A program made the translations under genes and the position numbers. A stretch of 64,000 nucleotides of DNA from positions 229,501-293,500 of the forward strand of contig NZ_RYFW01000002.1 of assembly GCF_004138335.1 (NCBI RefSeq), given 5' to 3'. Every line of letters starts with the position of its first letter. Positions within the stretch are counted from its first letter, which is position 1. This document shows, one piece after another, positions 16,940-23,747 of the stretch. This DNA is from Peristeroidobacter agariperforans. GTDB taxonomy: Bacteria; Pseudomonadota; Gammaproteobacteria; Steroidobacterales; Steroidobacteraceae. The notes beneath the pieces were generated by a model. That model was not told where the DNA came from. It searched no databases and saw nothing but the letters and a program-made list of their open reading frames with translations.

Positions 16940-18060
16940 AGTTCGTCCTGTTCTACCACTCGCTGATCTCAGATTGGAATCACGGCAACGCGCACTTCCT
17001 GCGCGGCATCGTTAGCGAACTGCTCTACCGCGGACATGCCGTCGACGTCTACGAGCCGGAGTCGGGGTGGAGCTTGACGAATCTGCTCAACGAGCGGGGC
17101 GAGGCTGCGCTCGCCGATTTTTACGTGACCTTTCCCGAGCTGAGCAGCAAGTCGTTCGACGCTGCGAGTCTGGATGTGGATGCGGCGCTGGAGGGAGCCG
17201 ATGTGGTCATCGTTCACGAGTGGAACGAGCCTGCATTGATCCAGCGAATCGGAGCGAGCGCCAGACGGCAGGGCTGCACTGCCCTGTTCCACGACACCCA
17301 TCATCGCAGCGTCACCGACGCGTCGACGATGGCGGAGCTGGATCTGCGTCACTACGACGGCGTGCTCGCGTTTGGTCAGGCGGTCGCGGAGCAGTACACA
17401 CGTCACGGCTGGGCCGCACAGAGCTGGGTGTGGCACGAAGCCGCCGATCTGCGCCGTTTCGCTCCGTTGCCTGTTACCGATCAGCGGGCGGATCTGGTCT
17501 GGATCGGTAACTGGGGCGATGACGAGCGTAGCGCCGAGCTGCACGAGCATCTGATCGAGCCGACGCGACGGCTGCGCTTGAAAGCAGCAGTGCACGGCGT
17601 CCGCTATCCCGAGCATGCGCTGCAGACTCTGCGCGAGGCCGGCATCGCGTACCGAGGCTGGTTGCCGAACCATCGGGTGCCGGAAGTGTTCGCTCGTCAT
17701 CGGTGCACCGTGCACGTGCCTCGGCAGACATATGCCCGACAACTGCACGGCATTCCGACGATCCGCATGTTCGAAGCCTTGGCGTGTGGCATTCCGTTGG
17801 TCAGTGCGCCATGGCGCGACTCCGAGAATCTGTTCCGGCCGGGCGTCGATTATCTGGTGGCGGCCGATGGCAACGAGATGGAACGTCATCTGCGCGCCAT
17901 TCTCAATGACGCAGAACTCGCGGCAAGCCTGGCCCGCCATGGATTGGAAACGATTCTGGCTCGGCATTCCTGCGCGCATCGAGTCGATGAGCTGTTGAAT
18001 ATCTTGACGACGCGGCAGACAGCTGCCTTGCCGCGCTCGGTGGCAGGAGGACTGTCATGA
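16936..18060 (+). CDS. CgeB-type glycosyltransferase 2
   Basis: The 374-residue protein begins FVLFYHSLISDWNHGNAHFL, a divergent form of the GNGHA motif of the other CgeB proteins here. It has LVWIGNWGDDERS and VHGVRYPEHALQTL, and ends its second domain with IPTIRMFEALACGIPLVSAPW followed by LFRPGVDYLVA. This is the arrangement of the C-terminal glycosyl-transferase-1-like CgeB domain. It is cytoplasmic, without membrane segments. ATGA overlaps join it to both neighbours. It is the most divergent of the four CgeB-type paralogues of the cluster, so it may use a different acceptor. Confidence 0.85.
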   Translation: MKFVLFYHSLISDWNHGNAHFLRGIVSELLYRGHAVDVYEPESGWSLTNLLNERGEAALADFYVTFPELSSKSFDAASLDVDAALEGADVVIVHEWNEPALIQRIGASARRQGCTALFHDTHHRSVTDASTMAELDLRHYDGVLAFGQAVAEQYTRHGWAAQSWVWHEAADLRRFAPLPVTDQRADLVWIGNWGDDERSAELHEHLIEPTRRLRLKAAVHGVRYPEHALQTLREAGIAYRGWLPNHRVPEVFARHRCTVHVPRQTYARQLHGIPTIRMFEALACGIPLVSAPWRDSENLFRPGVDYLVAADGNEMERHLRAILNDAELAASLARHGLETILARHSCAHRVDELLNILTTRQTAALPRSVAGGLS

Positions 18061-19193
18061 CCGCGAAAGTAACATTGGCCATGTTCGGCTCGAGCTTGGT
18101 GTCGGCGTACTGGAACGGCGCGGCGACCTATTATCGCGGCATGATCCGCGCCCTGGATGGTTGCGGATTCGATATAACTTTCTACGAGCCGGACGCCTTC
18201 GATCGCCAGCAGCATCGAGACATGCCCGACCCGAGCTGGGCCAAGGTGGTGATTTATCCTGCCACGCCCGATGGTTTGCAGTCCGCGCTCGAACAGGCTC
18301 GAGACGCTGACATTATCGTGAAGGCCAGTGGCGTCGGTGTGTTCGATGAGGAATTGGAAGCCGAGGTGCCGCAACTACGGCGTGCTTCGAATCTGACAGT
18401 TTTCTGGGATGTCGATGCCCCGGCTACGTTGCAGCGCATGCGGGCGGATGGGTCGGATCCGTTTCGATCGCAAGTGCCCAGATATGATCTGGTGCTGACC
18501 TACGGCGGCGGACCGCCCGTGGTCGCAGAATATTCGAACTTTGGGGCGCGCCACTGCGTTCCTATTTACAACGCGCTTGATCCGATGACCCATCATCCAG
18601 TGCAGCCGGACCCGAGATTCAGCGGCGCGTTGGGATTTCTCGGCAACCGGTTGCCCGACCGCGAGGCCCGCGTGCGTGAGTTCTTTTTAAAGCCTGCCGC
18701 CTTGCTGCGTGATAAGAAATTCTTGCTGGGCGGTTCGGGTTGGGAACGCAACGTCGCGTTGACCGACAACGTCAGTTACGTGGGCCACGTCTATACACGC
18801 GACCACAACGCTTTCAATTGCTCCACGCTCGCCGTGCTCAACATCAATCGCGACAGTATGGCGCAGGTCGGCTACTCACCGCCGACCCGTGTATTCGAAG
18901 CGGCCGGCGCGGGCGCTTGTTTGATCTGCGATGCCTGGGAGGGACTGGAGCAGTTTCTCGAGCCGGGCAGGGAAGTCTTGCGTGTCGAAAGTGGCGAGGA
19001 AGTGGCGAGAGCTTTGCCTGCTCTGACGGCACGCAAAGCCAAGCGCATTGGAGAGCGTGCCAGGCAGCATCTGTTGAGTGAGCACACCTACGGGCATCGC
19101 GCGATTGAGGTCAAGAGATTGCTGGTGGAGCAGTTATCCCGTCGCGCCGTGCCGGCCAGATACGACGAGGAGGTGCACCGTGCGGCGCTCTGA
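18057..19193 (+). CDS. CgeB-type glycosyltransferase 3
   Basis: This 378-residue paralogue starts AMFGSSLVSAYWNGAATYYR and has FWDVDAPATLQRMR (corresponding to DxDTP in its relatives), GALGFLGNRLPDREARV, LLGGSGWERNV and the donor-site segment PTRVFEAAGAGACLICDAW. GGAGGA lies just before the ATG at 18057, which overlaps the previous stop by four bases. The next gene starts 14 bases inside its end. The same fold and order of motifs as the products of 8434-9579 and 19180-20319 argues for gene duplication within the cluster and for a product with several related sugar units. Confidence 0.87.
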   Translation: MTAKVTLAMFGSSLVSAYWNGAATYYRGMIRALDGCGFDITFYEPDAFDRQQHRDMPDPSWAKVVIYPATPDGLQSALEQARDADIIVKASGVGVFDEELEAEVPQLRRASNLTVFWDVDAPATLQRMRADGSDPFRSQVPRYDLVLTYGGGPPVVAEYSNFGARHCVPIYNALDPMTHHPVQPDPRFSGALGFLGNRLPDREARVREFFLKPAALLRDKKFLLGGSGWERNVALTDNVSYVGHVYTRDHNAFNCSTLAVLNINRDSMAQVGYSPPTRVFEAAGAGACLICDAWEGLEQFLEPGREVLRVESGEEVARALPALTARKAKRIGERARQHLLSEHTYGHRAIEVKRLLVEQLSRRAVPARYDEEVHRAAL

Positions 19194-20319
19194 CGAAATC
19201 ATATTCATCGGCCTGTCCATCACCTCATCGTGGGGCAACGGGCACGCCTCTACCTATCGTTCCTTGATTCGCGGCCTGCATCGGCTCGGTCACAAGGTCA
19301 TGTTCCTCGAGCGGGATCAGCCGTGGTACGCAAGCAATCGCGATGCGCCCATCCTGCCTTATTGTCAGTCGCGGCTGTATGTGGACGTGGATGAGTTGTG
19401 CGCCAGATACACTCCGCGGCTGCGTGCCGCTGCTGCAGTGATCGTCGGCTCTTATGTCGATGAGGGTCGGCAGGTTTGCGATTGGGTGCTCGATCACGCG
19501 ACCGGCGTCAAGGCGTTCTACGACATCGACACGCCCGTGACAGTGGCGCGACTGCAGGACGACAGCTGCGAGTATCTGCGCGCTTCGCAGGTTCCGGAGT
19601 TCGATGTGATGTTGAGCTTCACGGGCGGTCCCATCCTCGGGCGCCTGGAACGAGATTTCGGCGCGAGGTCGGCGCGACCGCTGTATTGCAGTGTGGACGT
19701 CGATCAGTATCAGCCCACCGGCTCGCATCGTGACATCGAGCTCGGCTACCTGGGCACCTACAGCGAGGACCGGCAGCCGGCGCTGGAAACATTGTTGAAC
19801 GAGCCGGCGCGTCGCTTGCCGAAGCGGCGCTTCGCCGTGGTCGGCGCCCAGTATCCGGAGCACCTGGTATGGCCGAAGAATGTACAGCGCGTGGATCACA
19901 TGGCTCCCGGCTCGCACGCACAGTTCTACGGCCGGCAGCGATTCACCTTGAATCTCACGCGAGCCGACATGCGCAAGGCGGGATACTCGCCGAGCGTGCG
20001 GTTGTTCGAAGCGGCGGCTTGCGGCACGCCCATCATTTCGGATGAGTGGGTCGGGATCGATGAATTGCTGGAACCAGGCAAGGAAGTCCTGCTGGCGGAT
20101 TCCACGCGGAACGTCACTGAAATCCTGGAGAACGTGAGCGATGCCGAGGCCGAGCAGATCGCCGCAGCCGCGCGCGAGCGCATCTGTGCCGAACACAGCA
20201 GCGTGCACCGTGCCGAGGAGCTGGAAAGTTATCTGAACGCTGCGCGTGAGTCTGCTGTTCGCAAGCCGCTGGCAGCGGTCGCCGGAGCATCTGCCGAGCG
20301 CGCTGTCGCTGCGCATTGA
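19180..20319 (+). CDS. CgeB-type glycosyltransferase 4
   Basis: The 379-residue product carries FIGLSITSSWGNGHASTYRS, FYDIDTPVTVARLQ, LGYLGTYSEDRQPALE, VVGAQYPEHLVWP and SVRLFEAAACGTPIISDEW, matching the CgeB-type enzyme at 8434-9579 motif for motif. I place the start at GTG 19180, with GGAGG about six bases before it; this overlaps the preceding gene by 14 bases. An upstream in-frame extension to 19078 has no family resemblance. It is the last transferase of the rightward operon and is followed ten bases later by the methyltransferase. Confidence 0.88.
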   Translation: MRRSDEIIFIGLSITSSWGNGHASTYRSLIRGLHRLGHKVMFLERDQPWYASNRDAPILPYCQSRLYVDVDELCARYTPRLRAAAAVIVGSYVDEGRQVCDWVLDHATGVKAFYDIDTPVTVARLQDDSCEYLRASQVPEFDVMLSFTGGPILGRLERDFGARSARPLYCSVDVDQYQPTGSHRDIELGYLGTYSEDRQPALETLLNEPARRLPKRRFAVVGAQYPEHLVWPKNVQRVDHMAPGSHAQFYGRQRFTLNLTRADMRKAGYSPSVRLFEAAACGTPIISDEWVGIDELLEPGKEVLLADSTRNVTEILENVSDAEAEQIAAAARERICAEHSSVHRAEELESYLNAARESAVRKPLAAVAGASAERAVAAH

Positions 20320-20329
20320 GGGCTAGGCT

Positions 20330-21112
20330 ATGGCGTTGCAAAGCTCGATGCGCGAGCAGATCGCAGGCCTGGGGCCGTGGTTCCACAATCTGCACTTGCC
20401 CGACGGCACACAGACTTCTCCCGATCATCCGTTCGGCGACTTTCCCAGTTTCAAATGGCAACACGTCGCGGCCGCAGTCCCGGAGGATCTGTCGGGATGG
20501 TCGGTGCTCGATATCGGCTGCAATGCCGGGTTCTACAGCTTCGAGCTGGCCAGGCGCGGTGCGCACGTGATGGGTGTCGATGTCGAACCGCTCTATGTAC
20601 GCCAGGCGTGTTGGGCCGCTCGTGAGTTCGATTTCAAAGACCAGGTCGAGTTCGTCGAGGGCGATGTTTATGGGCTGCTCGGCTCGGATCGTCGCTACGA
20701 CCTGGTGTGGTTCACCGGCGTGTTCTACCACTTGCGCTACCCGACGCTGGCGCTGGATCTGGTGCGGCGGGCTACGCAGCGACTCATGGTGTTTCAAAGC
20801 ATGACCATGCCCGGCCCGGCGCGGGACGTGGCGCCGCCGGATGTGCCGTTGCATCGGCGCGAGCTGATGCTCGAGGAAGGATGGCCCAAGATGGCGTTCG
20901 TCGAGCATCGCGTTGCCGACGACGACAGCAACTGGTGGGTGCCCAACGCCAGTTGCGTCGAGGCGCTGCTGCGTTCGGCCGGTTTCGAAGTGCTGGCCCG
21001 GCCCGAGCACGAGTTCTATGTTTGCAAGCCGGTGCGAGTGCCGGAGGGATCCAGTCGCGACCTGGCGCGGATTACAACGATTTCAACAGCCCATGGCTGT
21101 AACGGTCCTTGA
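20330..21112 (+). CDS. SAM-dependent methyltransferase (CmoB-like/TIGR04290-type)
   Basis: This 260-residue class I methyltransferase has motif I as VLDIGCNAGFYSFELARRG, then GVDVEPLYVRQA, a VWFTGVFYHLRYP post-motif, and an N-terminal GPWFHNLHLPDG region that resembles CmoB-like (Methyltransf_9) proteins. I recall NCBI naming such proteins TIGR04290; that should be checked. It probably methylates the glycan or inositol product as a late step. GAGG precedes the ATG, ten bases after the last CgeB gene. The final 41 bases overlap the 3' end of the convergent Crp/Fnr gene, so the two operons end tail-to-tail. Confidence 0.88.
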   Translation: MALQSSMREQIAGLGPWFHNLHLPDGTQTSPDHPFGDFPSFKWQHVAAAVPEDLSGWSVLDIGCNAGFYSFELARRGAHVMGVDVEPLYVRQACWAAREFDFKDQVEFVEGDVYGLLGSDRRYDLVWFTGVFYHLRYPTLALDLVRRATQRLMVFQSMTMPGPARDVAPPDVPLHRRELMLEEGWPKMAFVEHRVADDDSNWWVPNASCVEALLRSAGFEVLARPEHEFYVCKPVRVPEGSSRDLARITTISTAHGCNGP

Positions 21113-21860
21113 TCAGACCTTCGCCCTCCAGGTGCAGGTAACCCGGATCGAACATCGCCAGCGCGCGCAGGCCGGCCAAGTCATGGATGACCAGCGACTT
21201 GCTGCTCATCGACACCAGCCCGACCCGACGCAGCTCTTTCAACGTGCGATTGACGTGCACGGTCGAGAGCGCGACGGTATCCGCCAGCTCCGATTGCGTG
21301 ACCGGCAACTCGCAGCCTTCCGGCGTCGCAAGCCCGACCGCTTGCATCCGCACGTAGACTTCGCAGAACAAGTGAGCGACCCGCTCCAACGCCGTGCGTT
21401 GACCGATGCTGACCAGCCATTGGCGTCCGATCGCTTCTTCCACCAGCGTGTTCCACCAGAACGCTCGCGTCAGACGCGGATGGTGAGAAGTGATGTTCAG
21501 AACCGCCTCGCGCGGCAGCGTGGTCACCGAGGAAGGGGCCAGCGTGCTGATGGTATGGTCCATCTTCTTCAGAATGAACACACGCGCATCGCACATGTCG
21601 CCCGGCAGGAAGTAGCCGATGATCTGACGCCGTCCATCGGGCAGCATCTTGTGCCGGCAGGCAAAGCCCGAAACGATCACGGAAACGCCGTGGGCATGCT
21701 CGCCTTCACGGATCAGGTCTTCGTGCGAGCCGTAGCTGCGCACCGGCCCCGCCGCTTCGTGCAGGGCGACTTTCTCTTCCTCCGTCAGCTCCGCGAAGTT
21801 CTCGAGTTTGCGGATCAACAGGTGAATGAGAGTGGATTCAGGCATGAACGAAGCCACCAT
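21072..21860 (-). CDS. Crp/Fnr-family transcriptional regulator
   Basis: The 262-residue protein has an N-terminal cyclic-nucleotide-type beta-roll (VRSYGSHEDLIREGEHAHGV, then IIGYFLPGDMCDARVF) and a C-terminal winged helix with TQSELADTVALSTVHVNRTL. The Fnr four-cysteine cluster is absent, so an Fe-S oxygen sensor is unlikely. The ATG at 21860 overlaps the stop of the receiver gene (TGATG), which argues for this start; an ATG at 21845 with GGTGG upstream is an alternative. It forms an operon with the histidine kinase and response regulator, so it is probably the output arm of that system or coregulated with it. Its 3' end overlaps the glycan methyltransferase. Confidence 0.9.
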   Translation of the reverse strand: MVASFMPESTLIHLLIRKLENFAELTEEEKVALHEAAGPVRSYGSHEDLIREGEHAHGVSVIVSGFACRHKMLPDGRRQIIGYFLPGDMCDARVFILKKMDHTISTLAPSSVTTLPREAVLNITSHHPRLTRAFWWNTLVEEAIGRQWLVSIGQRTALERVAHLFCEVYVRMQAVGLATPEGCELPVTQSELADTVALSTVHVNRTLKELRRVGLVSMSSKSLVIHDLAGLRALAMFDPGYLHLEGEGLIKDRYSHGLLKSL

Positions 21861-22273
21861 CAACTTTCTTGCAGCGCTGGTTGTCGGCGCGCGCCAGCGG
21901 ACTGTACTGCTTGCAGCAACGCGCGCAGGTTCACCGGCTTTTCCAGCCGGATGTAGCCGCTGAATTCACCGGGCAATACCGAGACGTCGTAGCCGGTCGC
22001 AAAAATCGCCGGCGTGCCCCGCTGACGCAGCTCCTGCGCGAGACCGAACGCGAGATCGCCTTGCAGATTGATGTCCAGCACGGCGCAATCGATCTCGCGA
22101 CTCTTGACCAGTTGCAGGCCGTGCTCGACGTCGGGCGCCGGGCCAACGATCTGCGCACCGTGCTCGCGTAACGTGGAGCAGATCTCTTCGGCGATGAAAT
22201 AGTCATCCTCGACTACCAGCACGCGGAGTCCGGCGAGCGACAGCTGGTTGTCGCCTTTGGGGTTGGGCCTCAT
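21860..22273 (-). CDS. Single-domain response regulator (CheY-like receiver)
   Basis: This 137-residue protein consists of one receiver domain: LRVLVVEDDYFIAEEI supplies the acidic pocket, CAVLDINLQGD carries the phosphoryl-accepting Asp, and YIRLEKPVNLRALL carries the conserved Lys. There is no output domain, so it must act on a partner protein. The ATG at 22273 overlaps the kinase stop (ATGA). Such receivers beside HWE kinases are common phosphate carriers or sinks. The downstream Crp/Fnr gene starts within its stop codon. Confidence 0.92.
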   Translation of the reverse strand: MRPNPKGDNQLSLAGLRVLVVEDDYFIAEEICSTLREHGAQIVGPAPDVEHGLQLVKSREIDCAVLDINLQGDLAFGLAQELRQRGTPAIFATGYDVSVLPGEFSGYIRLEKPVNLRALLQAVQSAGARRQPALQES

Positions 22274-23397
22274 AGCGGTGTCCGGTCGGCGTGGACAGAG
22301 GTGCGCTCGTTGATCGGTAAATGAATCTCGCATTGCGCGCCGCCGTCGTTAAGTGTGTAGCGCGTGACCGCGCCGAGCTCATAGGGCAGCACGCGCTCGA
22401 TCAACTCACTGCCGAAACCGCGTCGACGCGATTGCGTCTGCGGGATGTGTACGTTCGATTCTACCCAGGACCAGCGCAACGTCGGCGCCGGAGCCGTGTC
22501 GATGTTCCAGCTCACTGCGAGCCGACCCTCGGGAACGGTGAATGCGCCGAACTTGAGCGCATTGGTGGTGAGCTCGTGCAGTGTCAAAGCGATCGTTTCG
22601 GCGGCGCGGCGCGCCAGGCGCCACGACGGCCCGGCGATGCTGAACTGATTGTCCCGAACGGCGTTTGCGCTCAGTTCGGCGCGGATCAAGTCTTCCAGCT
22701 CCGGACCGGAATGCCGATCGACGTTCATCGCGCCTTGGGTGCGGGCCAGCGCGCTGATGCGCGCCTCGAGGTGTGACGCGAGGTCCTCTGATGAGTCGGA
22801 GGTCTGCCCTGAACGGCGGATGATGGAGCGCACGGTGGCGAGCACATTACGCGCACGATGCTCGATCTCGGCAAGTTGCGATTGCTGTTCGAGCCGGCTC
22901 TCCCGTAGCTGACGTTCGTGTTGCTGAGCCCGTAGCGCGAGGCAACTGGTCCATGCCAGCCCCGGTAACAACGTCAGCTGCGCGGAGGTCGGCGTCAGGC
23001 CATCGCGCCAGAAGAACGCCAATCCGAGATAACCGGAGTCGGCGCCCACCGGCACAGTCAGCAAGGTTTCCGCCCGCAAGCGCTGGCCGGAGGGCAATTC
23101 CACTTCCATGGAAGGACGGTGCTGCATGATGGCTTCACCGGCCGCTACCGCGCCTGTGATCAAACGTTGCAGGGCGGAGCCGCCATTCAGCGTGCTCACG
23201 GTGCCGCGCTCAGGTATGGATATCACGCAATGAGTTTGATGGTTAGGCACGGCACAAAGTCCAGCGGCATTCGCCAGTTCCTGCGCGGCGGTCGCGGTCG
23301 CGTGTAAGACCGCATCGACGCCATGAGCGGAGGCAATGCGCTTGAGCCCGCTGTTCAGACGACGGGAGAGATCGAACTCCGGACTATCTGACGTCAT
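22270..23397 (-). CDS. HWE/HisKA_2-type sensor histidine kinase with GAF-like domain
   Basis: This 375-residue cytoplasmic kinase has an N-terminal GAF-like sensor of about 170 residues, a phosphoacceptor segment AEIEHRARNVLATVRSIIRR, the nucleotide-site motif LHELTTNALKFGAF, and WSWVES plus RRGFGSELIERVL. These are hallmarks of HWE/HisKA_2 kinases. No membrane segment is present, so the signal is intracellular or diffusible. The ATG at 23397 is preferred; the upstream in-frame extension to 23556 has no domain character. It leads a three-gene operon with a receiver and a Crp/Fnr regulator. Confidence 0.92.
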   Translation of the reverse strand: MTSDSPEFDLSRRLNSGLKRIASAHGVDAVLHATATAAQELANAAGLCAVPNHQTHCVISIPERGTVSTLNGGSALQRLITGAVAAGEAIMQHRPSMEVELPSGQRLRAETLLTVPVGADSGYLGLAFFWRDGLTPTSAQLTLLPGLAWTSCLALRAQQHERQLRESRLEQQSQLAEIEHRARNVLATVRSIIRRSGQTSDSSEDLASHLEARISALARTQGAMNVDRHSGPELEDLIRAELSANAVRDNQFSIAGPSWRLARRAAETIALTLHELTTNALKFGAFTVPEGRLAVSWNIDTAPAPTLRWSWVESNVHIPQTQSRRRGFGSELIERVLPYELGAVTRYTLNDGGAQCEIHLPINERTSVHADRTPL

Positions 23398-23502
23398 GAC
23401 AGGATCTCTGGCTGCGCATCCGCAAAAGAGGCAACACGGTGAGCGCGGCCGGGCAGGTTTGCCACTAAACGGCTCAGCCGCCGATTTGGTCCCATCGATG
23501 TT

Positions 23503-23518
23503 ATTAACCTGTGTTAAT
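23503..23518. promoter_or_regulatory. Palindrome ATTAAC-N4-GTTAAT in the divergent region 23398-23747
   Basis: A perfect 6-bp inverted repeat with a four-base spacer lies 106 bases upstream of the kinase start and 230 bases upstream of the sugar-dehydrogenase start. It is AT-rich in a GC-rich background, as expected for an operator of a dimeric regulator. The adjacent Crp/Fnr protein is an obvious candidate binder, although the half-site is not the classical TGTGA or TTGAT. The rest of the 350-base gap shows no gene. Confidence 0.4.
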
Positions 23519-23747
23519 GCTCGGAGGCTCTTGTGATTGCGACCGGAGCCGTGCATTGCGCGCGGCAGCGCACAGTATCCACGATCGCCGTGCTCTCAAT
23601 CACATAAGTAAATCGACCACGCGCGGGAGATCGCGTCCTTGTAAATGCGACCGTATTCGACGCCGCCTCGCATGCGGTAAGCGCAGCTGAGGAACTTTGT
23701 GGGTGCGTCGGACTTTGCGTCCTCGCAACAGGCGCACGGAGACGAGG

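Noticed and set aside
10123-21112. Mycothiol biosynthesis as the role of the Ino1/GT4 cluster
   Set aside because: No MshB deacetylase, MshC ligase or MshD acetyltransferase-like gene is present, while four CgeB-type transferases and two epimerases are unexplained by that pathway.
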